NCBI GenBank assembly: GCA_947452555.1
Contig: CANGDH010000004.1
Coordinates: forward strand, 1 to 53,552
Reading direction: 5' to 3'
DNA length: 53,552 nucleotides
DNA from: Bacteroidota bacterium
GTDB taxonomy: Bacteria > Bacteroidota > Bacteroidia > Chitinophagales > Chitinophagaceae
Both the position numbers and the translations under genes were made by a program. Each line of letters begins with the position of its first letter. Position 1 is the first letter of the stretch. Below are positions 44,820 through 53,089 of this stretch, one piece after another. The notes below the pieces were generated by a model. It worked only from the letters and a program-made list of their open reading frames with translations. It was not told the DNA's origin and searched no databases.

Positions 44820-47699
44820 ATGAAAAAAATTACATGCATTTTAATTAGCCTTATTTGTTTAAATGCAACCTTATTTGCACAAACTAAAGCAGAAAAAAAA
44901 TGGGTTAAAAAGCAATTTAATACCCTTTCTTTAGATGAAAAAATTGCACAGCTAATGGTACTAAGAGCCCATAGCAATTGGGACAATAAAAAAATTGACT
45001 CATTAGCAGCATTAATCAAAAAATATAATATCGGTGGGTTATGCTTTTTTCAAGGTGGCCCAGTAAGACAAGCTATTCAAACAAATAACTATCAATCAAT
45101 TGCTAAAACACCTTTGTTAATTACTATTGACGGAGAGTGGGGTGTCGGTATGCGTTTAGATAGTGTAGATATGTTCCCAAGACAATTATTATTAGGTGCT
45201 ATGCCTTCTCGTAATTTAGTATACCAAATGGGGGCAGCAATAGCAGCACAATGTAAAAGACTAGGTATTCAAGTAGACTACGCTCCAGACATTGACATTA
45301 ATAACAATCCAGCGAACCCCGTTATTAATGACCGAAGTTTTGGACAAAATAAGCAAACCGTAATTGACTACGGCATTGCCTACATGAAAGGGCTACAAGA
45401 CAATGGTGTAATGGCAACTGCTAAACATTTTCCTGGTCATGGAGACGTGTCTGTAGATTCTCATAAAGACATTCCCGTAATAAATAAAACTAGGACTGAA
45501 TTAGATTCATTAGAATTAGCTCCTTTTAGAGCTTTGATTGCTGCAGGTGTTGAGTCTATTATGGTTGCACATTTGTCAGTTCCTGCAATAGATAGTGCCC
45601 CTAAACGTCCAACTTCACTGTCTGCAAAAGCAGTTAATGGATTATTAAAAAATGAGTTAGGGTTTAAAGGTATTACTGTAACAGATGCACTTGATATGAA
45701 AGCAATTAGTAATTATTACCCTGAAGGAGAAGCGAATGTACAAGCTATTTTAGCAGGTAATGATATGCTGTGTTTGCCAGGAGATATTGGACAATCTATC
45801 CAAGCAGTTAGAAAAGCCATTAGAGAAAACAGATTAGCAAAAAGAGATATTAATGCAAGAGTTAAAAAAATATTAGCTGCCAAATACAAGCATGGATTAA
45901 ATAAAATAGAAACAATAGATACTACTAATATTGTTATAGATTTAAATAAGTCAGTAGGCACACTTAAAGCTCAAATGTCAGCTCAGGCCTTGACTTTTAT
46001 AAGGCCTACTACAAATTCAATATTAAGTCCTACTAAAAAAACTGCTTATATCGCATTAAACATCAATAAACCAAACTACCTAACAAGTAATTTGTCAAAT
46101 CAAAGTAATATAACAGTATTATATTTTGATGGAACTGACGAATCTCAATTATTGACTTTACAAAAAAGCATAAGTGGGTATGATCAAGTGATTATAGGAC
46201 TGCATAATTATAATAGACGCCCTGCAAAACAATTTGAAATTCCTCATAGTATTATTAATTTTTTAAATAGTCCTGGGCATGAAAACTGGACACATTTAAT
46301 TATGGGAAATCCATATGCTGCAGCCAACTTTGACAAAATTAATAATATCTTATTCGCATATGAGGACAATGAATACAGCCAAAAAGCAGTTTACGATTGG
46401 CTACAAGGCAAGATAGAAGCTGCGGGAAAATTACCGGTTACAGTTTCACCTACTCTAAAGGAAGGTATTGGCGAAATGAGTTTCCCGACACCAATTACGC
46501 TTGAAAAAAAAAAGTCACTAGGGATTGACATCAGCAAGTTAAACGTAATTGATTCTATTGTTGCAGACGCTATTCAAAAAAATGCAATTCCTGGTTGCCA
46601 GGTTTTAGTTGCGAAGAATAATGAAATAGTGTTCAATAAATCTTATGGCCATATTGCTGGAGCCGGCACTGCTGCAGTTACAGATCAGACTGTTTATGAC
46701 TTAGCTTCCGTGACTAAAGTAAGCGCCACTACTGTCTCAATTATGAAATTAGTAGAAGCAGGGAAAATTAACATAGACAAGACTATTGGCGATTATCTTC
46801 CATGGGTAAGGGGAAATGCAAAAGCAACAATTAGTTTGAGAGATTTATTACTACATCAAGCAGGCTTATACCCATATATAAAATTTTACGAAGCACTGTT
46901 ACAAAAAGACAGTCAATTTATTCCAGGAGTTGTTAGCACAGTGGCCGATTTAACACATCAAAAAATGATAAGTCCTTCAAAATATTTATTAAATAGTTGG
47001 ACTGATACCATTCAAAATAAAATATTAAGAAGCCCAGTTACAGAAGCAGGTAAATATATTTACAGTGATAACGATTTTATTTTTTTAGGATTAATTGTAG
47101 AGCAAGTAACAGGCATGAGCCTAAGTGATTATACTACACAACAGTTTTACAAACCACTTAACATGCATAGTACTGGATTTTTACCATTTCAAAAAACAGG
47201 ACTAGAAAATATAGCAGCAACCGAAGTTGACAACTACTTTAGACATGAATTAATTCAAGGGTCGGTACATGACGAAGGGGCCTCAACAATGGGTGGCATT
47301 GCTGGACATGCAGGTTTATTTAGTAATGCTACAGACCTCGCTAAGTTATATTTGATGCTTTTAAATAAGGGTAATTGGGAGGGCAAGCAATATTTAAAAC
47401 CTGAGACTATTGCGAACTATACAGCATACAATACACCCAATAGTAGAAGAGGATTAGGTTTCGATAAGCCTGAAAAAGACAATGCACATTCCAATGACCC
47501 TTATCCTAGCCTAAGTCCTTCTCAAAGTACATTTGGACATACTGGCTTTACTGGAACCTGCGTTTGGGCAGACCCTGAACATGAATTGTTATATATATTT
47601 CTATCAAATAGAGTATTTCCGACAAGAGACAATAAAGTTTTTAGTACACTTAATTTAAGACCTAAAATTCAAGAAGTCATTTATAGTGCATTAAAATAG
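44820..47699 (+). CDS. Secreted GH3 (NagZ-like) glycosidase fused to a beta-lactamase-family serine hydrolase
   Basis: This two-enzyme chain has 959 residues from ATG 44820, with a signal peptide at about 1-20 (ATLFAQ). The GH3 half (about 30-370) has the NagZ loop KHFPGHGDVSVDSH (202-215, with the Asp-His catalytic pair) and the nucleophile D289 in TVTDALDM. A GH3 C-terminal alpha/beta domain follows (about 385-560). The last third (about 575-959) is a class C beta-lactamase/esterase fold with S630-VTK633, Y748-S-D750 and HTG in GHTGFTGT. It probably releases GlcNAc from wall fragments and hydrolyses an ester or amide. I rejected a TTG nine codons upstream because it breaks the signal peptide. 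porZ-like follows after four bases. Confidence 0.93.
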   Translation: MKKITCILISLICLNATLFAQTKAEKKWVKKQFNTLSLDEKIAQLMVLRAHSNWDNKKIDSLAALIKKYNIGGLCFFQGGPVRQAIQTNNYQSIAKTPLLITIDGEWGVGMRLDSVDMFPRQLLLGAMPSRNLVYQMGAAIAAQCKRLGIQVDYAPDIDINNNPANPVINDRSFGQNKQTVIDYGIAYMKGLQDNGVMATAKHFPGHGDVSVDSHKDIPVINKTRTELDSLELAPFRALIAAGVESIMVAHLSVPAIDSAPKRPTSLSAKAVNGLLKNELGFKGITVTDALDMKAISNYYPEGEANVQAILAGNDMLCLPGDIGQSIQAVRKAIRENRLAKRDINARVKKILAAKYKHGLNKIETIDTTNIVIDLNKSVGTLKAQMSAQALTFIRPTTNSILSPTKKTAYIALNINKPNYLTSNLSNQSNITVLYFDGTDESQLLTLQKSISGYDQVIIGLHNYNRRPAKQFEIPHSIINFLNSPGHENWTHLIMGNPYAAANFDKINNILFAYEDNEYSQKAVYDWLQGKIEAAGKLPVTVSPTLKEGIGEMSFPTPITLEKKKSLGIDISKLNVIDSIVADAIQKNAIPGCQVLVAKNNEIVFNKSYGHIAGAGTAAVTDQTVYDLASVTKVSATTVSIMKLVEAGKINIDKTIGDYLPWVRGNAKATISLRDLLLHQAGLYPYIKFYEALLQKDSQFIPGVVSTVADLTHQKMISPSKYLLNSWTDTIQNKILRSPVTEAGKYIYSDNDFIFLGLIVEQVTGMSLSDYTTQQFYKPLNMHSTGFLPFQKTGLENIAATEVDNYFRHELIQGSVHDEGASTMGGIAGHAGLFSNATDLAKLYLMLLNKGNWEGKQYLKPETIANYTAYNTPNSRRGLGFDKPEKDNAHSNDPYPSLSPSQSTFGHTGFTGTCVWADPEHELLYIFLSNRVFPTRDNKVFSTLNLRPKIQEVIYSALK

Positions 47700-47703
47700 T
47701 TTC

Positions 47704-49893
47704 ATGAAATTTCTCAACCTGCTCATATTATTTTGTTTACTTACATTATTTAGTAATGGCCAAGAAAAATTAGTAGCTATAGGTCAGTGGCGAGAACATT
47801 ACGCAAATTACAATGTGCAACAATTAGTTATGGGTGACCAATTGTATGGTGCTAGCAAGTCTCAGGTTTTCACAGTGAACAAAAATAATGAAGTTGCGCT
47901 ACTTGGAAAATCTAATGGATTACATGAAATTGGTATTGCTAACATTGCCTGGGACAAAATCTTGTTGCAACTCATAATTGCCTATAATAATAGCACAATT
48001 GATATTAGACAAGGTGATCAAGTATACCTTATTAATGATATAACATTATCTAATTTATATGCATTAAAGAAAATTAATCATATAAATATTCAAGGAAACT
48101 GGGCGTTCCTTTCCACTAGTTTTGGCATTGTTGTTATTGACTTAAAACAACATGAAATAAAAGATACTTGGTTCCCTAATAATAACAGGCAACCAACAAT
48201 CACTTATCAAACCACAGTTTTAAATGATAGTTTATATGCCATTACTGAAAATGGATTAATGTCATGCCCGTTGAAAAATAACTGGATAGTAAGTAATCAA
48301 TGGAAAAATAAATCCGATTTTAATAATTTATCCATTTCTAAATTACTAAATTATAATGGTACATTGTATTTATATAATAATCATCAAATATTCAAAGCTT
48401 CTCAGTCCAGCCCGGTATTTAATTATTTTATGGGTAGTATTGAAAAAATCAACAAGGACAAAACAGGTTTACTACTTACCACGAGGAATAACAATAAAGG
48501 TAGTTTAATACGTCTTAATGCGGATTATAGTACAAATTCAATCTTAGATAGTACCATATTAGCTGCACCATTTGATGTACTTGAAGATGGTACTACCCTA
48601 TGGATTGCTGACACTGTTAATGGACTATTATCTCATAATCAAAAAGATACCTGGGTTGATTTAGGCGGGCCTCGTTACAATATCAATGGGACTATTGCAA
48701 TTGACGAAACCAATTTAATTGCTCCCTATGGCAATAACAATGGATTCGGTGTTTATAATGAATCTGGCTGGCATAACTATTCAAGTATTGCTAATAATTT
48801 TTTACCATTGATTAATACGAGCGCAGTTAATCCTAAAAATGCAACTTATTGGTTAGGCGCTAAAAATCAGTTATTTCATTCAAATACAGATTTTCAGAAA
48901 ATAGAATCAATTAAATTAAATAATAGTAAAGGAGAAATTACAGCTATTGACTTTACTAAAATAGGGAATGGGTGGGCATTGCAAGATCAACAAGGACTTA
49001 TCCAACAACGTAATAATATTTGGACTACCGTAGTATCCCCCACTAATTTTTCATTTTCTGGTGTTCATAAAATGATTGTAAATCAGCAAGAGCAAGTATG
49101 GATTATTGCACCTAATAATCAAGGACTATATATTTACCAATCCGAAAATTATTACTCAAGTCCTGTCTGGAAACAACTTAACACTAATAGTAATAATGGG
49201 AATCTACCAAGTTCAAAAGTAACTAGTATTGTGGAGGACGCTACCGGTTCAATATGGGTTGGAACAGATAATGGAATTGGCATTTTTCAATGTGGCGATC
49301 TTGCAAAAGACCCTTGCAATGCATTCATACCCACAGTAAATAGTAATGGATTTAATGGTTATTTATTTCAAAAGGAAATGATCAATAGCATTGCTGTTGA
49401 CGGAGCTAATAGAAAATGGATTGGGACAAATAATGGAGTGTGGCTTTTGAGCTCAGATGGATATGAAATTGTAGAACATTTTACACAATATAATAGTCCA
49501 CTCCCAAGTGACACAGTTCTACAAATTAAAATAGCACCTACTACTGGCGAAATATTTTTTATATGCATTAATCAAACTGTAAGTTATAGGGGAACTGCAA
49601 CCAAAGGAGCTATAAATCAAAATAAAATTACTATTTTCCCAAACCCAGTAGCTCCCGACTACAATGGAATGATAAGTTTCAGAGGATTAGTGGAAAATGC
49701 TATTGTAAAAATAACAGACTTAAATGGGAAATTATTATTTCAAACAAGAGCCTTAGGTGGACAAGCAGTTTGGAATGGTAAAACATATGAAGGCAATAAG
49801 CCATCTACAGGAGTATATCTTGTATTTATTAGAGATGATGCAGGAAATGAAAAAGGAATTGGTAAAATTGTAATTACAAAAGGAATTAATTAA
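47704..49893 (+). CDS. PorZ-like T9SS beta-propeller protein with C-terminal sorting domain
   Basis: This 729-residue secreted protein has a signal peptide at about 1-20. Two seven-blade-type propellers with two-component-regulator-like repeats follow, including SIWVGTDNGIGIF and RKWIGTNNGVWLL. The N-terminus QWREHYANYNVQQLV and YGASKSQVFTVNKNNEVALL match the PorZ start. The last 80 residues are a type A sorting domain (IFPNPV, ITDLNGKLLF, STGVYLV). PorZ helps the PorU sortase attach cargo to A-LPS at the cell surface. It is four bases after the GH3 fusion gene, and its end overlaps the next gene by eight bases. Confidence 0.85.
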   Translation: MKFLNLLILFCLLTLFSNGQEKLVAIGQWREHYANYNVQQLVMGDQLYGASKSQVFTVNKNNEVALLGKSNGLHEIGIANIAWDKILLQLIIAYNNSTIDIRQGDQVYLINDITLSNLYALKKINHINIQGNWAFLSTSFGIVVIDLKQHEIKDTWFPNNNRQPTITYQTTVLNDSLYAITENGLMSCPLKNNWIVSNQWKNKSDFNNLSISKLLNYNGTLYLYNNHQIFKASQSSPVFNYFMGSIEKINKDKTGLLLTTRNNNKGSLIRLNADYSTNSILDSTILAAPFDVLEDGTTLWIADTVNGLLSHNQKDTWVDLGGPRYNINGTIAIDETNLIAPYGNNNGFGVYNESGWHNYSSIANNFLPLINTSAVNPKNATYWLGAKNQLFHSNTDFQKIESIKLNNSKGEITAIDFTKIGNGWALQDQQGLIQQRNNIWTTVVSPTNFSFSGVHKMIVNQQEQVWIIAPNNQGLYIYQSENYYSSPVWKQLNTNSNNGNLPSSKVTSIVEDATGSIWVGTDNGIGIFQCGDLAKDPCNAFIPTVNSNGFNGYLFQKEMINSIAVDGANRKWIGTNNGVWLLSSDGYEIVEHFTQYNSPLPSDTVLQIKIAPTTGEIFFICINQTVSYRGTATKGAINQNKITIFPNPVAPDYNGMISFRGLVENAIVKITDLNGKLLFQTRALGGQAVWNGKTYEGNKPSTGVYLVFIRDDAGNEKGIGKIVITKGIN

Positions 49894-50458
49894 TAGTCAT
49901 ATCAAATGTTTTGAATGATTTAAATTTCCATGAATCACGTTCCCCTTGTTCTACTCGATACATTATTTGTCTCACTTTATTGGTAGGAACTTTAATAGTA
50001 GTATCAGATTCAAAAACAGGGAATTTTCTAAATAAAATTCCTTCAACTAATTTAAACTCATCCTTTCCTCGATACCCCTTACTCAGTTGCATATCATTAG
50101 TAATGTCTGGAAAGTAGATAGGAACAAGTCTTTCATTTGCCTGAGAACTAACACTTAAAATAGTAGCTCTTGCATCTTTGTCCAAAATGTAAATTATAAT
50201 ATCTGGAAACCCATCCATATTTAAATCATCGATTTCTGCACTGGTAACTCTTCCTTTCAATTCAAGGGACACTTCTCTTACTTCTGGTTTGAAACCAATT
50301 GGTCTAATATTTAAAATATTCCTATCTAGTGATTTATTGATACAAGAAATACGATACCCCGATTTTCCGATTTTCATTGTACTGTCATATTTAGACAAAG
50401 ACTGGCCCCAACCTAGAATGCTAGTAAATAACAACCCAAAAAAAATACAATAACGCAT
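49886..50458 (-). CDS. Secreted hypothetical protein with one FG-GAP-like repeat
   Basis: This 190-residue exported protein has a signal peptide at about 1-18 (ends ILGWGQ). The central segment EIDDLNMDGFPDIIIYI looks like an FG-GAP/VCBS calcium-binding motif (D-x-N-x-D-G-x-x-D). The rest is beta-rich with no further signature. Function is unknown. It is convergent with porZ-like, with which it shares eight bases, and divergent from the aldose epimerase. Confidence 0.65.
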   Translation of the reverse strand: MRYCIFFGLLFTSILGWGQSLSKYDSTMKIGKSGYRISCINKSLDRNILNIRPIGFKPEVREVSLELKGRVTSAEIDDLNMDGFPDIIIYILDKDARATILSVSSQANERLVPIYFPDITNDMQLSKGYRGKDEFKLVEGILFRKFPVFESDTTIKVPTNKVRQIMYRVEQGERDSWKFKSFKTFDMTIN

Positions 50459-50475
50459 ATATTATTTTTATGATT

Positions 50476-50483
50476 CAAAGTTA
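50476..50483 (-). promoter_or_regulatory. Promoter -7 box (TAACTTTG) for the FG-GAP-like gene
   Basis: A perfect TAnnTTTG on the minus strand, 17 bases before the start at 50458. It lies beside the divergent box at 50490-50497. Confidence 0.4.
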
Positions 50484-50489
50484 ATAGAA

Positions 50490-50497
50490 TAGTTTTG
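50490..50497 (+). promoter_or_regulatory. Promoter -7 box (TAGTTTTG) for the aldose epimerase gene
   Basis: A perfect TAnnTTTG, 22 bases before the ATG at 50520. Together with the minus-strand box it forms a compact divergent promoter pair six bases apart. Confidence 0.4.
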
Positions 50498-50519
50498 ATT
50501 TACCATTAAACACAACAAT

Positions 50520-51458
50520 ATGTCGTTTGAAATAATTGTTAAACCCATATTCGATTTTGAGGAAATCATAATTCGCCATCCCCAAAATGGGATTCAAATA
50601 ACTATTTCTACTAAAGGGGGGCTTTTGAATAGCTGGATTGTTAATAATGAAAAAACAAATCATGAATTCATTGATGGAAATAATTTTAGTAATGGATGGG
50701 ATTCTTTTGAAAATAATGGATTTAAAAGTGGTAAAATGAGCCCTTTTTCATGCAGGTTGCAAAATGGAAAGTACGAGCACTTTGGACAGGAATTCACCAT
50801 TGACAAATTTTACCTTGGAGCACACGCGCTTCACGGTTTTATTTATGATGCTGTATATTCTATCGAATCAACTACTAATAATGAATTAGAAGCAACTGTA
50901 ATATTAAAACATGAATATTTAGGTACAGACAAGGGCTACCCTTTTCCTTATACCATTCAATTAGTTTGGACCATTTCGAACGAAAATAAAGTTTCAGTAC
51001 AAACTACTATAATAAACAATTCTACTCAAGCAATTCCAATGATGGACGGTTGGCATCCTTATTTTAAATTAGAAGATACCATTGAGCACAGTATCTTACA
51101 ATTTAATAATATCGGAAAAATCGAATACGACAACGAATTATTACCAACTGGGAAAATTCAAAGTGATACCGTATTCGATAATGGTAAAATGCTATCTGGT
51201 ATTCATTTGGATAGCTGCTATATACTTGATCCGCTTCATCCATATTGTTTTTTAGAGAGTGCTAAATTCAAACTTATAGTTCACCCAGAAATTAACTACC
51301 CTTATTTACAAATTTATACTCCTGACAATAGGAAAAGTGTAGCTATAGAAAACTTAAGCGGAGTTCCTAATTGTTTCAATAATAAAATGGGGGTCCACTA
51401 TGTGAAACCCCATGACTTATTTATTTTAAAAACGAGTTATCAGATTATAATTCGATAA
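50520..51458 (+). CDS. Aldose 1-epimerase family protein
   Basis: This 312-residue beta-sandwich protein of the galactose mutarotase superfamily has no signal peptide, so it is cytoplasmic. The catalytic-site histidines appear in GAHALHGFIYDAVY and MDGWHPYFKLE. The acid/base glutamate is probably in KSVAIENLSGVPNCFN. The substrate sugar is unclear. It ends 14 bases inside the end of the convergent ridA gene. galE at the start of the window is a sugar-pathway relative but is not linked. Confidence 0.87.
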   Translation: MSFEIIVKPIFDFEEIIIRHPQNGIQITISTKGGLLNSWIVNNEKTNHEFIDGNNFSNGWDSFENNGFKSGKMSPFSCRLQNGKYEHFGQEFTIDKFYLGAHALHGFIYDAVYSIESTTNNELEATVILKHEYLGTDKGYPFPYTIQLVWTISNENKVSVQTTIINNSTQAIPMMDGWHPYFKLEDTIEHSILQFNNIGKIEYDNELLPTGKIQSDTVFDNGKMLSGIHLDSCYILDPLHPYCFLESAKFKLIVHPEINYPYLQIYTPDNRKSVAIENLSGVPNCFNNKMGVHYVKPHDLFILKTSYQIIIR

Positions 51459-51831
51459 CTGCAGTAATGCTAATTTCAACATTCACATTCCTTGGCAATG
51501 TTTTAACAGCAACTGTTTCACGAGCTGGAAAATTACTTGTAAAATAAGATCCATACACTTCATTTACCTGAGCAAAAAGAGCCATATCGCTCAAGAAAAT
51601 AGTAGTTTTCACCACATTTACAAATGCTAAGTTAGCAGCTTCTAATAAAGAATGGATATTTTCCATTACTTGCTTTGTCTCCGATTGAATATCTGACAAT
51701 ACTAATTCACCAGTAGCTGGGTCAAATGCTACTTGTCCACTAGCAAAGAAAAAGCCATTTGCGATGACTCCTTGGCTATAAGGTCCAATTGGTGCAGGTA
51801 CTTTTGTTGATTCAATGATCTGTTTTGGCAT
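51445..51831 (-). CDS. ridA: RidA family reactive-enamine/imine deaminase
   Basis: RidA hydrolyses reactive 2-iminobutanoate and related enamines formed by PLP enzymes. At 128 residues the size is that of a trimer-forming RidA subunit. Conserved segments are APIGPYSQGVIANGFFFASGQVAFDPATG, the VVKTTIFLSDMALFAQVNEVY helix region and the FPARETVAVKTLPRNVNVEISITAV end, with the key arginine in PARETV. It is divergent from tsaB. Confidence 0.93.
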   Translation of the reverse strand: MPKQIIESTKVPAPIGPYSQGVIANGFFFASGQVAFDPATGELVLSDIQSETKQVMENIHSLLEAANLAFVNVVKTTIFLSDMALFAQVNEVYGSYFTSNFPARETVAVKTLPRNVNVEISITAVIEL

Positions 51832-51857
51832 AATATTTAATTAAGAATTGCAATTTC

Positions 51858-51890
51858 TTGTTTTTCTATCACTTGACCAACCTATTTTTG
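51858..51890 (+). promoter_or_regulatory. tsaB promoter (TTG-N22-TATTTTTG)
   Basis: TTG at 51858-51860 and a perfect -7 box TATTTTTG at 51883-51890 are 22 bases apart. They lie inside the upstream extension of the tsaB frame, which argues for the TTG at 51908 as start and a leader of about a dozen bases. Confidence 0.5.
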
Positions 51891-51907
51891 CAAAACAATC
51901 AAATACT

Positions 51908-52588
51908 TTGGCAATTTTACTACATATAGACACAGCAGGTGAAAAAGCGTTTGTCGCTATAACTAATAACAATAAAGTATTAGCTATAGCTGAAAACAGT
52001 ATATCCAATACCCATGCTCAATTTGTACAAGAAGCAATTGCCACCATTTGTAGCACTCATTGTATTTCATTAACAAATATTGACGCAATAGTGGTAACAA
52101 TGGGACCAGGTAGTTATACAGGACTAAGAGTTGGCTTATCCAGCGCCAAGGGAATTGCTTACGCTTTAAAAAAGCCATTAATTGGATTATCTACCTTATC
52201 ATTATTAGCGAATGCTGCTATAAGAACCATTGCAATCAATAAGGAGGAAGCAAGCCAATTTGAAATTTTTGCAATGATTGATGCCAGAAGGATGGAAGTA
52301 TTTGGAGCTATTTTTGATCAAAATCAAAAAATAATTTTAAATGAACAAGCTATTATTTTAGATACTGCATACTTAGAACATTGTATTGCAAAGGGACCTG
52401 TTTATTGTATAGGTTCAGGAGTTACTAAAACGAAAGATTTATTAGCTAATTCAAAACTCCATTTTATAGATAGTCATTATGAAATTCAAGATTTTATCGC
52501 ATTGGCTATAGAAAAATACAAAAATCTGAGTTTTGAAAATCTTGCTTATAGTAGTCCAAACTATATCAAGGATTTTTACATGAAATAA
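51908..52588 (+). CDS. tsaB: tRNA N6-threonylcarbamoyladenosine synthesis protein TsaB (TTG start)
   Basis: TsaB is the non-catalytic partner of TsaD in making t6A37 on ANN-decoding tRNAs. From TTG 51908 it has 226 residues, close to the usual 230. The start LAILLHIDTAGEKAFVAI matches the family opening, and the MGPGSYTGLRVGLSSAKGIAYALKKP block is the ASKHA-fold signature. No ATG precedes this block. The upstream TTG at 51848 would put 20 extra residues over the promoter, so I reject it. Confidence 0.93.
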   Translation: MAILLHIDTAGEKAFVAITNNNKVLAIAENSISNTHAQFVQEAIATICSTHCISLTNIDAIVVTMGPGSYTGLRVGLSSAKGIAYALKKPLIGLSTLSLLANAAIRTIAINKEEASQFEIFAMIDARRMEVFGAIFDQNQKIILNEQAIILDTAYLEHCIAKGPVYCIGSGVTKTKDLLANSKLHFIDSHYEIQDFIALAIEKYKNLSFENLAYSSPNYIKDFYMK

Positions 52589-52692
52589 TTATAGATTATT
52601 AAGCTAAACTAAAGCCAATTAGCGGTTTTGGGAAAAAAGGAAAATCAAATTATAATATATTATAAAAATATACATATTTAAACATTATGTAT

Positions 52693-52700
52693 TAACTTTG
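52693..52700 (+). promoter_or_regulatory. Promoter -7 box (TAACTTTG) for the arsR-like gene
   Basis: A perfect TAnnTTTG, 44 bases before the ATG at 52745. The predicted leader contains a run of eight C (52722-52729). A second near-match, TACTTTTA, lies just before the start codon. Confidence 0.4.
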
Positions 52701-52744
52701 TAGTGCAATTTTAGTTCTAAACCCCCCCCAATACTTTTATTGTC

Positions 52745-53080
52745 ATGAACCAATCATTACCTGTATTACAACTTACAAATGGCAAAGCACCATTAAAAGT
52801 GGATTTATTGCATAGCAAAAAAGCTGCAATGATTTTGAGAGCCCTAAATCACAAATTACGTCAACAAATTTTGAAGCTAATAGACGAGCATCAAAAAATG
52901 ACAGTTACTGAAATTTATGTAAAACTTAGATTAGAACAATCTGTTGCCTCGCAACATTTGGCTATTTTAAGAAGAGCAGGGATTGTAGTAACAATTCGTG
53001 AAGGAAAATTTATTTTTTACCAAGTAGACTACACACGCTTAGAGCAAGTAAATCAATTTGTTGAACAATTAGTAGGGTAA
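52745..53080 (+). CDS. ArsR-family winged-helix transcription regulator, cysteine-free
   Basis: This 111-residue DNA-binding repressor-type protein has the ArsR fold: ILRALNHKLRQQILKLI, then the HTH MTVTEIYVKLRLEQSVASQHLAILRRAG (about 51-78) and the wing IVVTIREGKFIFYQVD. There is no cysteine anywhere in the protein, so neither the ELCVC metal site nor the two-cysteine persulphide switch of BigR/SqrR is possible. The tandem-rhodanese gene starts nine bases after its stop, so both are probably one operon and the regulator may be autoregulated. The signal it senses is unknown. Confidence 0.92.
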   Translation: MNQSLPVLQLTNGKAPLKVDLLHSKKAAMILRALNHKLRQQILKLIDEHQKMTVTEIYVKLRLEQSVASQHLAILRRAGIVVTIREGKFIFYQVDYTRLEQVNQFVEQLVG

Positions 53081-53089
53081 ATTTTAGAA

